Shown here in pieces: positions 1 to 8,217 of a DNA stretch of 64,000 nucleotides (positions are counted from its first letter, which is position 1; every line of letters starts with the position of its first letter). Where the stretch lies: positions 1,825,283 through 1,889,282 of the forward strand of contig NZ_CP072800.1 in NCBI RefSeq assembly GCF_017901155.1, read 5' to 3'. Under the pieces are notes generated by a model that was not told the DNA's origin, made no database searches, and was given only the letters and a program-made list of their open reading frames with translations. This stretch comes from Candidatus Thiothrix anitrata. GTDB lineage: Bacteria; Pseudomonadota; Gammaproteobacteria; Thiotrichales; Thiotrichaceae. The position numbers were made by a program, and so were the translations under genes.

Positions 1-18
1 TGATCCGGTGGAGCAAGT

Positions 19-1569
19 ATGAAAACCAACACAATGGACAGCGTCACCCTGCACATCACGCCGTTATCACCTGTGCATGTAGGGATTGGCGAAGACTACG
101 AACCCACCAATTACGTGATGGAAGAGGAAGCACTGTTTGCGTTTGACAGCGATGTAGCCAACCGTGTTTTGACCGAGCGGCAACGCAAAGACCTGCTGGA
201 TATGGTGAGCAAACGCACACGTCGTGCCGAAGAAATGATCACGCAGGTACAGGATTTCTTCTACAACAACCGTAAGCCATTGGCGGCAGCATCCAGCCAT
301 TTCCTGCCTGTCAGTGCTGGGGTGTTTGATTTGTATCAGAAGCGCGTTGGGCAAAGTGCCAACCGTGAAAGTGGTGGTAAAAGCGTGGTCAACAAGCTGG
401 AAATCCAGCGCACCTTTTTCAACCCGTATAGCCAGCATCCCATCATTCCCGGTAGCAGTATCAAAGGCGCGATCCGTACTGCCTTATTAGATGATGTGAA
501 TAATGGGAAACCATTGCAGCACCGGAATGAAAAAAATAGAGAACTACAAGAACGTTTAATGCAGGGTAAATTTGCCACTGATCCAATGCGTTTAATCAGC
601 TTGGGTGATGCCAGTTACCAAACACCAACAATCTTCGGTAGTGAAATTCGCTTTGCGGTTGACCGTAAAAAGAAAGAAGTAATGAAGGACGGTAAAACGG
701 TGCAGTCACAAGCAGAAGCCCAAAATCTTTACCAGCTTTTGGAATGCTTACCAGCACTACGCTACCGCAGTTTTGGTGGCACATTGAGCGTGCAAGACTT
801 GCAGGGCATGACAGGTAAAGGCACACCAGCCAAGGAATTACGTTGGACAGTGCAAGACATTGCCGCTGCGTGCAATAACTTCTATTACCCGCGTTTCAAA
901 GCTGAAATGAAAGTTTTGCAGGAACGCCGCTACTGCAACCCTGACTGGGAAAAACTGCTAAATGCTATTTTCAGTGGGGGGGTGTTTGAAAAAATGAAAG
1001 CAGGAAAAGCCTTTTTACTGCGAGTGGGACGGCATAGCGGGGCTGAATCTGTCACTTTGGAAGGTGTCCGCAGCATCAAAATCCTGCAAGGCAAGGGTCA
1101 ACAACCCAAATACGAACCCGAAGCGAAAACTGTATGGTTGGCGGCCAACACCGAAAAAGACCGTAGCGGTATGTTGCCCTTCGGCTGGATGTTGGTAGAA
1201 CTGGGCAATGCCCCCGATGCCGAATTGCAAGCCTTGCTGAAACCTTGGCAGGACAAAGACCAGCAACGGCAAGAACAATTGCAGCAAGCCAGCGGCAAAC
1301 ACAGTGCCGCATTACAGGCACAACAAGCGGCGATTATTGCCGAGTCCGAACCCGAAATCTGGGCTGGCGCACGGATCAAATTCAACCGCGCTAATGGCAC
1401 TTTATCGGTGGAGAAAAGCGGTAAAACCGCCAATGCACTCAAACCGAAAGGCGAAGAATTGCTGAATACGCTTGCCCCTGCCATCAAACAAAAAGTGATG
1501 ACAAACCAGTTTGTGAAAGTGAATGCGTATGTGCAGGATAAAAAATTGATGAAAGTTGAATCGGTATAG
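19..1569 (+). CDS. csm5: Type III-A CRISPR RAMP protein Csm5
   Basis: 516-residue RAMP-superfamily subunit of the Csm interference complex, which caps the crRNA 3' side of the backbone and takes part in crRNA maturation. The N-terminus has the Csm5-type opening TPLSPVHVGIGEDYEPTNY, and IPGSSIKGAIRTAL near residues 140-153 is the family's glycine-rich segment. A Gln-rich helical stretch lies around residues 410-435. The ATG is preceded by GGTGGAG at 8-14. The TGA at bases 1-3 is probably the stop of an upstream csm4, so cas10 and csm2-4 should lie just outside the window. The family assignment is firm; Csm5 rather than another RAMP rests on the N-terminal motif and length. Confidence 0.9.
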   Translation: MKTNTMDSVTLHITPLSPVHVGIGEDYEPTNYVMEEEALFAFDSDVANRVLTERQRKDLLDMVSKRTRRAEEMITQVQDFFYNNRKPLAAASSHFLPVSAGVFDLYQKRVGQSANRESGGKSVVNKLEIQRTFFNPYSQHPIIPGSSIKGAIRTALLDDVNNGKPLQHRNEKNRELQERLMQGKFATDPMRLISLGDASYQTPTIFGSEIRFAVDRKKKEVMKDGKTVQSQAEAQNLYQLLECLPALRYRSFGGTLSVQDLQGMTGKGTPAKELRWTVQDIAAACNNFYYPRFKAEMKVLQERRYCNPDWEKLLNAIFSGGVFEKMKAGKAFLLRVGRHSGAESVTLEGVRSIKILQGKGQQPKYEPEAKTVWLAANTEKDRSGMLPFGWMLVELGNAPDAELQALLKPWQDKDQQRQEQLQQASGKHSAALQAQQAAIIAESEPEIWAGARIKFNRANGTLSVEKSGKTANALKPKGEELLNTLAPAIKQKVMTNQFVKVNAYVQDKKLMKVESV

Positions 1570-1607
1570 AGCTTTACACACCCCATACCCAACATCATGA
1601 TGCTCAA

Positions 1608-1973
1608 ATGAAAACCCTGAACATCCACCTAAACCACCCCGCCGAACGTGCCCTAGCCACCTTCGGCGCAACCCTGCAACAACTCGAAGCAGGGCAAGCC
1701 GTCGCGCCGCATTTCAGCATTGGCTTTGAAACCGTGCCGCAGTTCGCCAAGGTCTTCACCCCGAAACGCTGGGAGTTGATCAGCGAACTCAAGAAATTCG
1801 GTGCGGTTTCCATCTACGAATTGGCAAAGCGGCTGGATCGGCATTACCGCAATGTGCATCAGGATGTTGCCTTGCTCAGCGAATGGCTGGTGATCGAGAA
1901 AGACGAACACGGCAAGGTCTTCGTGCCTTGGGATGAGATTGATGTGCGGTTGCCGCTTGCTGCCGCTGCCTGA
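1608..1973 (+). CDS. Winged-helix DNA-binding protein in the CRISPR locus
   Basis: 121 residues. The segment from about residue 50 (FTPKRWELISELKKFG, then YELAKRLDRHYRNVHQDV) reads as a winged helix-turn-helix of the MarR/HVO_A0114 type, followed by a short beta-wing (LVIEKDEHGKVFVPWDEI). The first 45 residues hold an amphipathic helix that could be a dimerisation arm. It lies 38 bp after csm5 and 25 bp before the csx1-type gene on the same strand, so it is probably co-transcribed with the locus. A role as local transcriptional regulator is inference. The same fold also occurs in promoters-proximal antitoxins, but no toxin partner is seen here. Confidence 0.7.
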   Translation: MKTLNIHLNHPAERALATFGATLQQLEAGQAVAPHFSIGFETVPQFAKVFTPKRWELISELKKFGAVSIYELAKRLDRHYRNVHQDVALLSEWLVIEKDEHGKVFVPWDEIDVRLPLAAAA

Positions 1974-1998
1974 CAACCGCTAACACAATGGATAACCC

Positions 1999-3171
1999 AT
2001 GCGCCTAATCACCTTCCTCGGCACGGGCAACTACGCCGAAACCCGTTACGCTTTCAACGGGCAGGAATGCCAAACCCGTTACGTTGCTGCCGCGTTGGCT
2101 ACTTTTCTGCAAGCCGATGAGATCACCGTGCTGGCAACGGAACAAGCGTATGCTTCACACGCGCAGGGCTTGACCGAAGAATTGGAACGTCTGCAATTGC
2201 CACACCCGACCATTCGCCGCATTCCCTCTGGCGGCAATACCGACGAGTTGTGGCAACAGTTCGCGATTATTAGCGAGGCGGTGACAGCGGGGAACGTGGC
2301 ACAGGTCAGTTTCGACATTACGCACGGTTTCCGCGCCCAACCGTTTTTTGCCGCTGCGGTGATCAATTACCTACGCTCGACGCTTGATACTGTGCCTGCG
2401 ATGCAAGCCTTTTACGGGGAATGGCGCAAGGATGAAGCCACCTCGCCGATTTGGGACATCAGCACTTTCATTGGGCTGCTCAACTGGTCAAGCAGCCTGC
2501 AAAGTTTCATGAAAACCGGGCACGGTGCGGGCTTGGCAACGCTGGCAAAACAGGAAAATGCGACCATCCAAAAGGCAGGGCAAGGTGAACGCCCCAGAAC
2601 CTTGGCGAGTTTGGCGGACTCTATCCGTGCATTTTCGGACAATATTTCCACGGTACGTGTACCGCAAATCATCACGGGCAAAGAACGTGGCAGTGCCAGC
2701 GATGTACTCGCCAAGATTGCGCAAAGCAAAGCCGAAGTGCGTACCCATTTCATGCCGTTGTTTCCGGTGCTGGAACAGTTGCAAGCCAAGCTGCAAGGCA
2801 TTCCGGCGGATTCGTTATTTAGCCCACAGGGGCATCAGGCGATGTTGGAGCTGGCGAAATTGTATGTCAGCTACGAGCGTTACCCCGAAGCGGCGATTGT
2901 GTTGCGCGAAGGTTGGGTTTCACTGTATGCGGAAACACTAGGCGCAGATGAGCAACAGTTGAAACCCGATGTCCGCAGCAATATGGAAAGCCGCTGGAAT
3001 ACCGCCGAAGGCAAAGACTCACCAGAGCGGATTGCCGATCAGATACGCAATGTACGAAATGACATCCAGCATGGTGGTTTTAAGGAAAAAGATGCGCGTA
3101 ACCCCGCGAACAGTTTGATTCGAGACTTGCAAATACTGCTCGACAAATTTGAAGCAAAACTGTGTTTTTGA
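1999..3171 (+). CDS. csx1: Csx1/Csx2-type CARF-HEPN ribonuclease (TIGR02221-like)
   Basis: 390 residues. The N-terminal half is a CARF domain of the TM1812/Csx2 type: MRLITFLGTGNY at the start and VSFDITHGFRAQPFFAAAV near residues 103-121, the fingerprint of this family. The C-terminal half is a helical HEPN domain with the catalytic R-x4-H motif RNDIQH at about residues 353-358. Known members bind cyclic oligoadenylate made by Cas10 and then cut RNA non-specifically; that activity is inferred here. It follows csm5 and the winged-helix gene and converges with the reverse-strand ATPase gene 25 bp downstream. Confidence 0.88.
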   Translation: MRLITFLGTGNYAETRYAFNGQECQTRYVAAALATFLQADEITVLATEQAYASHAQGLTEELERLQLPHPTIRRIPSGGNTDELWQQFAIISEAVTAGNVAQVSFDITHGFRAQPFFAAAVINYLRSTLDTVPAMQAFYGEWRKDEATSPIWDISTFIGLLNWSSSLQSFMKTGHGAGLATLAKQENATIQKAGQGERPRTLASLADSIRAFSDNISTVRVPQIITGKERGSASDVLAKIAQSKAEVRTHFMPLFPVLEQLQAKLQGIPADSLFSPQGHQAMLELAKLYVSYERYPEAAIVLREGWVSLYAETLGADEQQLKPDVRSNMESRWNTAEGKDSPERIADQIRNVRNDIQHGGFKEKDARNPANSLIRDLQILLDKFEAKLCF

Positions 3172-3196
3172 GTACGCCCGCGCAAGCGTGGCTAGC

Positions 3197-4744
3197 TTAA
3201 GCCAATGCCTCGGTCTTCCACCCCTCCACTGTTTTGGTTTCACTGCTGAAATTCACACCGACCAACACCTTCGGGCGCGGGTCGGCGCGGTATTTTTCCG
3301 CGTAACCCTTATCCTTAATCTGCTGCATCGCTTCATCCGCACTTTTATTCAGTTTGAACTCAATCACGTAAATATGCGTCGGGGTTTTCACCACGCAATC
3401 CAATCGCCCGTCATTGGTATTTACTTCGCTTTCGGTATACAACCCCAGATAATGGAACACCAAATGGATCAGGCTGTGGTAATAGCTTTCCGCTTCCTTG
3501 ATGAAAATGTGCGAGGGGATAGTTTTAAAAATGCTTTTCACTAACTTGATGACTTGTTCCAGATCATTAGCAGCAAATGCACGGTGCAGCGAGACGACCG
3601 TGGGTGTCGTGGTAATGGCTTCATCGTGGCGCATTTCCGCAATTAAATACGTCAACATCGAAGCGCGAACTTCGCGGTTAGGGTAGCCAAGGCGGAATAA
3701 GCCGTATTCGAGCTTTTCCTGAATGGTCAGGTAGCCCGTTTGTAGCAATACCGGCAGCACTTGCAGCTTTTCGATGTCATAGGATGAAAAACCCAGCTCA
3801 TCCATTTCCACCCCATCCACTTCCAATAACTGCTGTTTCTTCATGAGTTTGGGCAAAAAGTTAGGCGTTCCCGTTTCAAACCAGTAATTACGGAAGGCAC
3901 TGTCACGGAAAAAACTCAGGATAGAAAACGGGTTATACACGCGGGTATGCCCATCCCAACTGTAGCCGTTGTACCATTCGCGCAATTTTTCCAGCAAACC
4001 TTCATGACTAAGTTGTAAGTACGCGGCGGTTTCCTGCATGTAATCCTGAAAATAGTGTTCCAATTCGGCTTGGGTGTAGCCGGTTAGTGCCACCGCATCA
4101 CGCGCAAATGTCAGGTCAAACAGGTGATTCAAGTCGGAGAAAATCGACACTTTGCTGAATTTGGATACGCCGGTAATCAGCAGAAATTGCAGGTAGGGGT
4201 CACTGTCCTTGATCACCGAATAAAAAGTTTTCATCACGCGCTGGTTAGCTTTTGCCAGCGGCATATCATCGAGGTAATCAATCAGCGGTTTGTCGTATTC
4301 GTCGATCAATAGCACAACTTTGCCATGTTGTTTGGCGAGTTTTTCCAATAGTTCGGAAAACTGGCTTTTCAACGTACTACTGACAAGCTCCACCTGATAA
4401 TGGTTGGCATGGTCTTGCAGCCCCGCTTGCAAGGCTGCCTCTAAACCCTTGCCTTGGTAATCCAGCTTATTGATAGAAAGCTGTACGACTGGATGTACCT
4501 TGTTCCAATCCCATTGGTCTTCAATCCACAAGCCGCTAAACAACTCACGTTTGCCTTCAAAAATGGCGCGGATAGTGGATAGTGTCAGTGATTTACCAAA
4601 GCGACGCGGACGCGACAGGAAGTAATAACCCGACTTAGATAATAAGCCATGAATAGCTTGAGTTTTATCCACGTACAACAAGTTATCAGTGCGCAGTTTT
4701 TCAAAATCCTGGATGCCAATCGGTAATTCAAGACGTTTGCTCAT
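3197..4744 (-). CDS. AAA-ATPase-like protein with C-terminal PD-(D/E)XK nuclease domain (DUF1703 type)
   Basis: 515 residues from the ATG at 4744. The opening MSKRLELPIGIQDFEKLR with YVDKT is the hallmark of the AAA-ATPase_like family. A Walker-A-like RPRRFGKSLTLS lies near residue 42 and a Walker B LLIDEYDKPL near 150. The C-terminal domain carries a PD-(D/E)XK signature: GRLD (Asp ~449) and IEFKL (Glu ~462, Lys ~464). The open frame continues 450 bp upstream of this ATG, but that part is antisense to csx16 and resembles no protein. Members occur in many copies in some genomes with poorly known roles. It lies on the opposite strand between two effector genes and may be a later insertion. Confidence 0.85.
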   Translation of the reverse strand: MSKRLELPIGIQDFEKLRTDNLLYVDKTQAIHGLLSKSGYYFLSRPRRFGKSLTLSTIRAIFEGKRELFSGLWIEDQWDWNKVHPVVQLSINKLDYQGKGLEAALQAGLQDHANHYQVELVSSTLKSQFSELLEKLAKQHGKVVLLIDEYDKPLIDYLDDMPLAKANQRVMKTFYSVIKDSDPYLQFLLITGVSKFSKVSIFSDLNHLFDLTFARDAVALTGYTQAELEHYFQDYMQETAAYLQLSHEGLLEKLREWYNGYSWDGHTRVYNPFSILSFFRDSAFRNYWFETGTPNFLPKLMKKQQLLEVDGVEMDELGFSSYDIEKLQVLPVLLQTGYLTIQEKLEYGLFRLGYPNREVRASMLTYLIAEMRHDEAITTTPTVVSLHRAFAANDLEQVIKLVKSIFKTIPSHIFIKEAESYYHSLIHLVFHYLGLYTESEVNTNDGRLDCVVKTPTHIYVIEFKLNKSADEAMQQIKDKGYAEKYRADPRPKVLVGVNFSSETKTVEGWKTEALA

Positions 4745-4858
4745 GTAAATACCTTCCGTCGGGTTGATGCCTTTCAGTATAGCATGACAAGCTTGCCAAC
4801 CTCGCACCTGCCCAGCGGCTGCTTTACACTGCGGTTTTACTAAACACAAGGGGCAAGC

Positions 4859-5155
4859 ATGACCACTTACTTCATTTCCCGCCATCCCGGAGCGGCTGCT
4901 TGGGCAGAGGCGGAAGGCTTTCATGTTGATGAGCGATTGGCGCATTTTGACGTGAATAGCGTGCAACTGGGTGACAGGGTTCTCGGCACATTGCCGATCA
5001 ATCTGGTGGCGGAAGTGAATGCTCGTGGCGGCACGTATTTTCACCTGACGTTGGAACTGCCAGCCGAAGCACGCGGGAAGGAACTCACAGCGGATGATAT
5101 GCGTAACTTCGGGGCACGGCTGGAAGGTTTCGCGGCACAAAGGACTGGCACATGA
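4859..5155 (+). CDS. csx16: CRISPR-associated protein Csx16
   Basis: 98 residues starting MTTYFISRHPGAAAWAEAEG, matching the Csx16 (VVA1548/TIGR02620) family. These small proteins are found with type III loci and are thought to degrade cyclic oligoadenylate (ring nuclease), which would switch off the effectors. The activity here is inferred from family membership. The core HVDERLAHFD and VLGTLPINLVAEVNARGG is typical. The stop codon overlaps the start of the next gene (ATGA), so the two are translationally coupled; pairing with a cOA-activated nuclease fits a modulator role. Confidence 0.85.
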   Translation: MTTYFISRHPGAAAWAEAEGFHVDERLAHFDVNSVQLGDRVLGTLPINLVAEVNARGGTYFHLTLELPAEARGKELTADDMRNFGARLEGFAAQRTGT

Positions 5156-6303
5156 ACATCCATATCTGCCTCGTTTCCCAACAATTGTTGGCAAATTATA
5201 TTCCTATCCGCATGAAAAAACCTGATCAAGTGCATCTGGTCAGTTCTCATGAAATGCAGCGTAACGGTATGACCAAACGTTTCCAGCGTATGTTGCAGAC
5301 TCGAAATATTGAAACCTTTACTTATGAGAATATCCCGGACTCCAATATTGCAGCCATTCATGAATATGCATTGGAGTTACTACAAAACATCAAGGCGGCG
5401 ACCCCTAACGCTCACATGACACTCAATATCACTGGGGGTAATAAACTGATGATGTTGGGCATGTTGGATATTTTTCGCGGTGATGTGCAGAGTATTATTT
5501 ACACCGATACTGCCAATAATACGATTGAGTGCTTGCACGACAATACTAATGAACCATTATTGTCGATATTGACGATTCCCGAATACTTGTTGGCGTATGG
5601 TGCAACTTATCGTGGAGCTGCTTCTGATGATCTAGATTGGTTGAACCGCATTGGACGACGCAAAACGGTCAGTAAATACCTAGCAACTCACGCCCAGGAA
5701 CTGTCAGGCTTGATTGGCGCATTAAATATGCTGGCGAACAATGCCTTATCTGAGAATGGTGAGACACTTGAAAACCCGCAGCAGGAATTAAACAATTCCC
5801 CCGGCAGACAGTGGCGCGAAGCACTGCACAAGTTGACGGAAAGTGCCGTTTTTATGTGGGATAACGGTAAAACGATTACTTTCAGCGATGCTGAATCCGC
5901 CCGTTATGTCGGCGGTATTTGGCTGGAGGAATACGTTTATCACATTGCTCGCGATGCACAACCTGATGACATACGTAATAGCGTTGAAATCACTTGGGAT
6001 AACAGTAAAAACACTCGCAATGAGTTGGATGTATTACTTACTTACAACAATCGGATGTTGGTCATTGAGTGTAAAACCCTACGGTTGGGGCGCGACTTCC
6101 AGAAGGACACTGACATTCTTTATAAAATCGATAGCTTAGGTGATGATCTGCGTGGTTTATTCGGACAAACATGGCTGGTAAGTGCGCGTGAACCCACCCC
6201 TCAAATGCAAGATCGCGCTAAAGACAGAAACATTCGTATTATCCATCCTGTGCAGTTAAAAAATCTGCGTCAGGAAATCCAACAATGGATGCAGGCTTAC
6301 TAA
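5152..6303 (+). CDS. can2: Can2/Card1-type CARF nuclease (DUF1887)
   Basis: 383 residues. The N-terminal CARF domain has the DUF1887 motif LNITGGNKLMMLGM near residues 91-104, the ligand-binding loop of Card1/Can2. A linker leads to a C-terminal PD-(D/E)XK domain with Asp293 in NELDVL and Glu306/Lys308 in VIECKT, so the metal-dependent nuclease site is intact. Characterised relatives are activated by cyclic tetra-adenylate and cut single-stranded DNA and/or RNA or nick DNA. The start ATG overlaps the csx16 stop by 4 nt. Length fits Card1/Can2 (about 370-400) rather than Can1, which has two CARF domains. Confidence 0.88.
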   Translation: MNIHICLVSQQLLANYIPIRMKKPDQVHLVSSHEMQRNGMTKRFQRMLQTRNIETFTYENIPDSNIAAIHEYALELLQNIKAATPNAHMTLNITGGNKLMMLGMLDIFRGDVQSIIYTDTANNTIECLHDNTNEPLLSILTIPEYLLAYGATYRGAASDDLDWLNRIGRRKTVSKYLATHAQELSGLIGALNMLANNALSENGETLENPQQELNNSPGRQWREALHKLTESAVFMWDNGKTITFSDAESARYVGGIWLEEYVYHIARDAQPDDIRNSVEITWDNSKNTRNELDVLLTYNNRMLVIECKTLRLGRDFQKDTDILYKIDSLGDDLRGLFGQTWLVSAREPTPQMQDRAKDRNIRIIHPVQLKNLRQEIQQWMQAY

Positions 6304-6381
6304 CGACAAGCTTGTCATTGCGGTTTTTCCGCATCATTTGCGGCATGATGTTTTTCATACCGCAAGTGAATGGGGAACATC

Positions 6382-6927
6382 ATGCAGGCACTACTCGATT
6401 TCATTCATAACACGCTTGATCCGTTGGGTATTCTGGTCGGTTTGATCCTCGCTGTGCCGGTATTTTCCACTTGGTATCAGGTGGTCTGGGGCAACCAGCG
6501 ACGTTACCGCCAATACCTGCGGACTATCCGTGCCACACCGGGTAATCGCCCAGCCATCCTGATTGTGGATTTATTGCCGGAGCGTAATATTCGTGCGGCG
6601 GTGGAAAACTACTGCGGTCAAAGTGCGGCATTGCGTGATATTGCACGCGAACGCATGTTTTACCTCCAACGTGACGGTTTAGGCATTTACCAACTTGATG
6701 ACTTCAAAGCAGCTATTCGTAGGCAAGTGGGTGAAATGTATGCGCAGGGTGTTGACCGCATTCATTACTTTCATGCAGGGCCTGCAATGGCTGCGGCAAT
6801 GGTCGGGGCAGAATTGGGGAATGGTTGCCCAGTGTTGTTGTACCACCACGAGGGGCAAGGTTATCAGTCATTTGGTTTGCTGAAACTGCCACCCACTCCG
6901 CCACAACTGGAGGTAACCCATGGCTGA
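6382..6927 (+). CDS. Small membrane protein with SAVED-like sensor domain
   Basis: 181 residues. One hydrophobic helix (LGILVGLILAVPVFSTWYQV, about residues 15-34) is followed by a basic patch (NQRRYRQYLRTIR) and a soluble alpha/beta domain. RIHYFHAGPAMAAAMVGAEL and CPVLLYHHEGQGY near residues 130-165 resemble the conserved core of SAVED domains, which bind cyclic oligonucleotides. At about 150 residues the domain is shorter than usual. ATG 6382 is preferred over ATG 6370 because GGGGAA lies 5 nt before it. The stop overlaps the cas2 start by 8 nt. A cOA-gated membrane effector is inference from the fold hint and position. Alternatives are a diverged CARF or another small membrane effector class. 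Confidence 0.6.
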   Translation: MQALLDFIHNTLDPLGILVGLILAVPVFSTWYQVVWGNQRRYRQYLRTIRATPGNRPAILIVDLLPERNIRAAVENYCGQSAALRDIARERMFYLQRDGLGIYQLDDFKAAIRRQVGEMYAQGVDRIHYFHAGPAMAAAMVGAELGNGCPVLLYHHEGQGYQSFGLLKLPPTPPQLEVTHG

Positions 6928-7210
6928 AGCTGCACGCATTTTATACCTTGCTGCTTATGACATTAGTGATCAGGGGCGATTACGTGCCGCACTGCATTGT
7001 GTACGGGCTTATGCGACAGGTGGGCAAAAATCGGTACATGAGGTCTGGCTGACACCCGCAGAGAAAGGGCAGCTACTAGGGGATATGGGCTACATCCTTG
7101 AGGAGGACACCGACAGTTTTCTGCTCATTCGCCTCGATGCGCGGCAAACGGTACACACACTAGGGCTAGGTGTCGCGCCTATTGACCCAGATTGGTTTTA
7201 TTTGGGGTAA
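6920..7210 (+). CDS. cas2: CRISPR-associated Cas2 (first copy)
   Basis: 96 residues with the Cas2 ferredoxin-like opening ILYLAAYDISDQGRLRAALH (the Asp after the first strand is the conserved acidic residue) and the ending LGLGVAPIDPDWFYLG typical of the Cas2 subgroup in type III/I-C-like adaptation blocks. GGAGG lies at 6909-6913. It overlaps the SAVED-like gene by 8 nt and precedes cas1 by 56 bp. Cas2 dimers bridge two Cas1 dimers in the integration complex. It is clearly different from the second Cas2 at 8993-9316, so two adaptation complexes, or one mixed complex, are possible. Confidence 0.88.
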   Translation: MAEAARILYLAAYDISDQGRLRAALHCVRAYATGGQKSVHEVWLTPAEKGQLLGDMGYILEEDTDSFLLIRLDARQTVHTLGLGVAPIDPDWFYLG

Positions 7211-7260
7211 ATCCCCCATCCCCAACCCTTCCCCCGCAAGGAGGGAAGGGGGTAAGAGGA
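7211..7260. repeat. Interspersed palindromic repeat, family A copy 1
   Basis: C-rich element between cas2 and cas1, containing CCCCCATCCCCAACCCTTCC followed by CCCGCAAGG and GGGAAGGGGG, with internal dyad symmetry. Nearly the same sequence occurs in reverse orientation at 50692-50740. The short spread-out copies suggest a REP/MITE-like element. It lies just before the cas1 start and could affect cas2/cas1 mRNA processing. Confidence 0.7.
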
Positions 7261-7266
7261 ATTCAC

Positions 7267-8217
7267 ATGACGACATTATACATTGATCATAAACATGCAC
7301 GTCTCGAAGTGGAGGGGCAAACACTGGTAGCTCGTTTAGGGGAACAGCGTCAACGCCCCGTGCCACTAGCATTATTGGAGCGCGTCGTGTGTCTGGCAAC
7401 GGTGCAACTCGATACTCAAGTGTTGGGTACTTTGGCCGAACATGGGATTGCTTTTACGATTGCCAGCCAACGTAAACCGCAACGCCGTGCGCTGTTATTG
7501 GGGAGCGGTCACAATGATGCACGCCTGCGTTTGCTGCATTACCGGCTGGCGCAAGATACCGCATGGCGTTTGCTGTTTGCGCAACAATTGTTAAGTGCGA
7601 AATTTGCCGCACATCAACGTTTGTTGACAGCGATGCTGCAAGAACGCCCCGATCAGCGCAAAGTTCTCAGCGATGCCCAACAGCAATTGCAGACACAACA
7701 ATCACAGGTAACACAAGCAGTGAACCTAGCCTCGTTGTTGGGTATGGAAGGTGCGGCAGCACGCGCTTTTTTCAGTGGTTTTGCAGCGGTGTTACCTGCT
7801 TCGTTGGATTTTAACGGGCGAAAACGCCGCCCACCTCCAGACCCGGTGAATGCATCATTATCGCTGGCGTACACCTTGCTGCATAACCGTGCTGTGCAAA
7901 TCATCCACACTCAAGGCTTAGAGCCGTTGCTGGGTTTTTTCCACGAAATCTATTACGGGCGTGAATCGTTGGCTTCTGACTTAATTGAGGCGTGGCGACC
8001 GCACATTGACGGCTGGGTGTGGGAGATGTTCCGCAAGCAAACTTTACGGGCGGAACATTTCAAACGCGATGCCAATGGCTGTTTTTTGGATAAAGCCGGG
8101 CGGCAAATCTTTTTTGCACAATTGGAAATGCGCTTGCGTCCGATAACCCGCGCTCTGCGCTGGCAGGTGCGTGACTTGATCCGTGCGATGCAACAGCAGG
8201 AGGCAAACCATGCGTAA
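7267..8217 (+). CDS. cas1: CRISPR-associated integrase Cas1
   Basis: 316 residues from the ATG at 7267; the upstream in-frame extension runs through the repeat and is unlikely to be translated. The N-terminal beta domain (MTTLYIDHKHARLEVEG) is followed by the helical catalytic domain with Glu161 in LLGMEGAAAR, His226 in FFHEIYYGRESL and Asp238/Glu241 in ASDLIEAWRP, so the metal-binding site for spacer integration is complete. It sits between cas2 and the cas1-like gene; its last 8 nt overlap the next start. The family call is secure. Confidence 0.95.
   Translation: MTTLYIDHKHARLEVEGQTLVARLGEQRQRPVPLALLERVVCLATVQLDTQVLGTLAEHGIAFTIASQRKPQRRALLLGSGHNDARLRLLHYRLAQDTAWRLLFAQQLLSAKFAAHQRLLTAMLQERPDQRKVLSDAQQQLQTQQSQVTQAVNLASLLGMEGAAARAFFSGFAAVLPASLDFNGRKRRPPPDPVNASLSLAYTLLHNRAVQIIHTQGLEPLLGFFHEIYYGRESLASDLIEAWRPHIDGWVWEMFRKQTLRAEHFKRDANGCFLDKAGRQIFFAQLEMRLRPITRALRWQVRDLIRAMQQQEANHA

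Noticed and set aside
4745-5194. N-terminal extension of the reverse-strand ATPase frame
   Set aside because: It is antisense to csx16 and resembles no known protein, whereas relatives begin at the MSKRLELPIG start.
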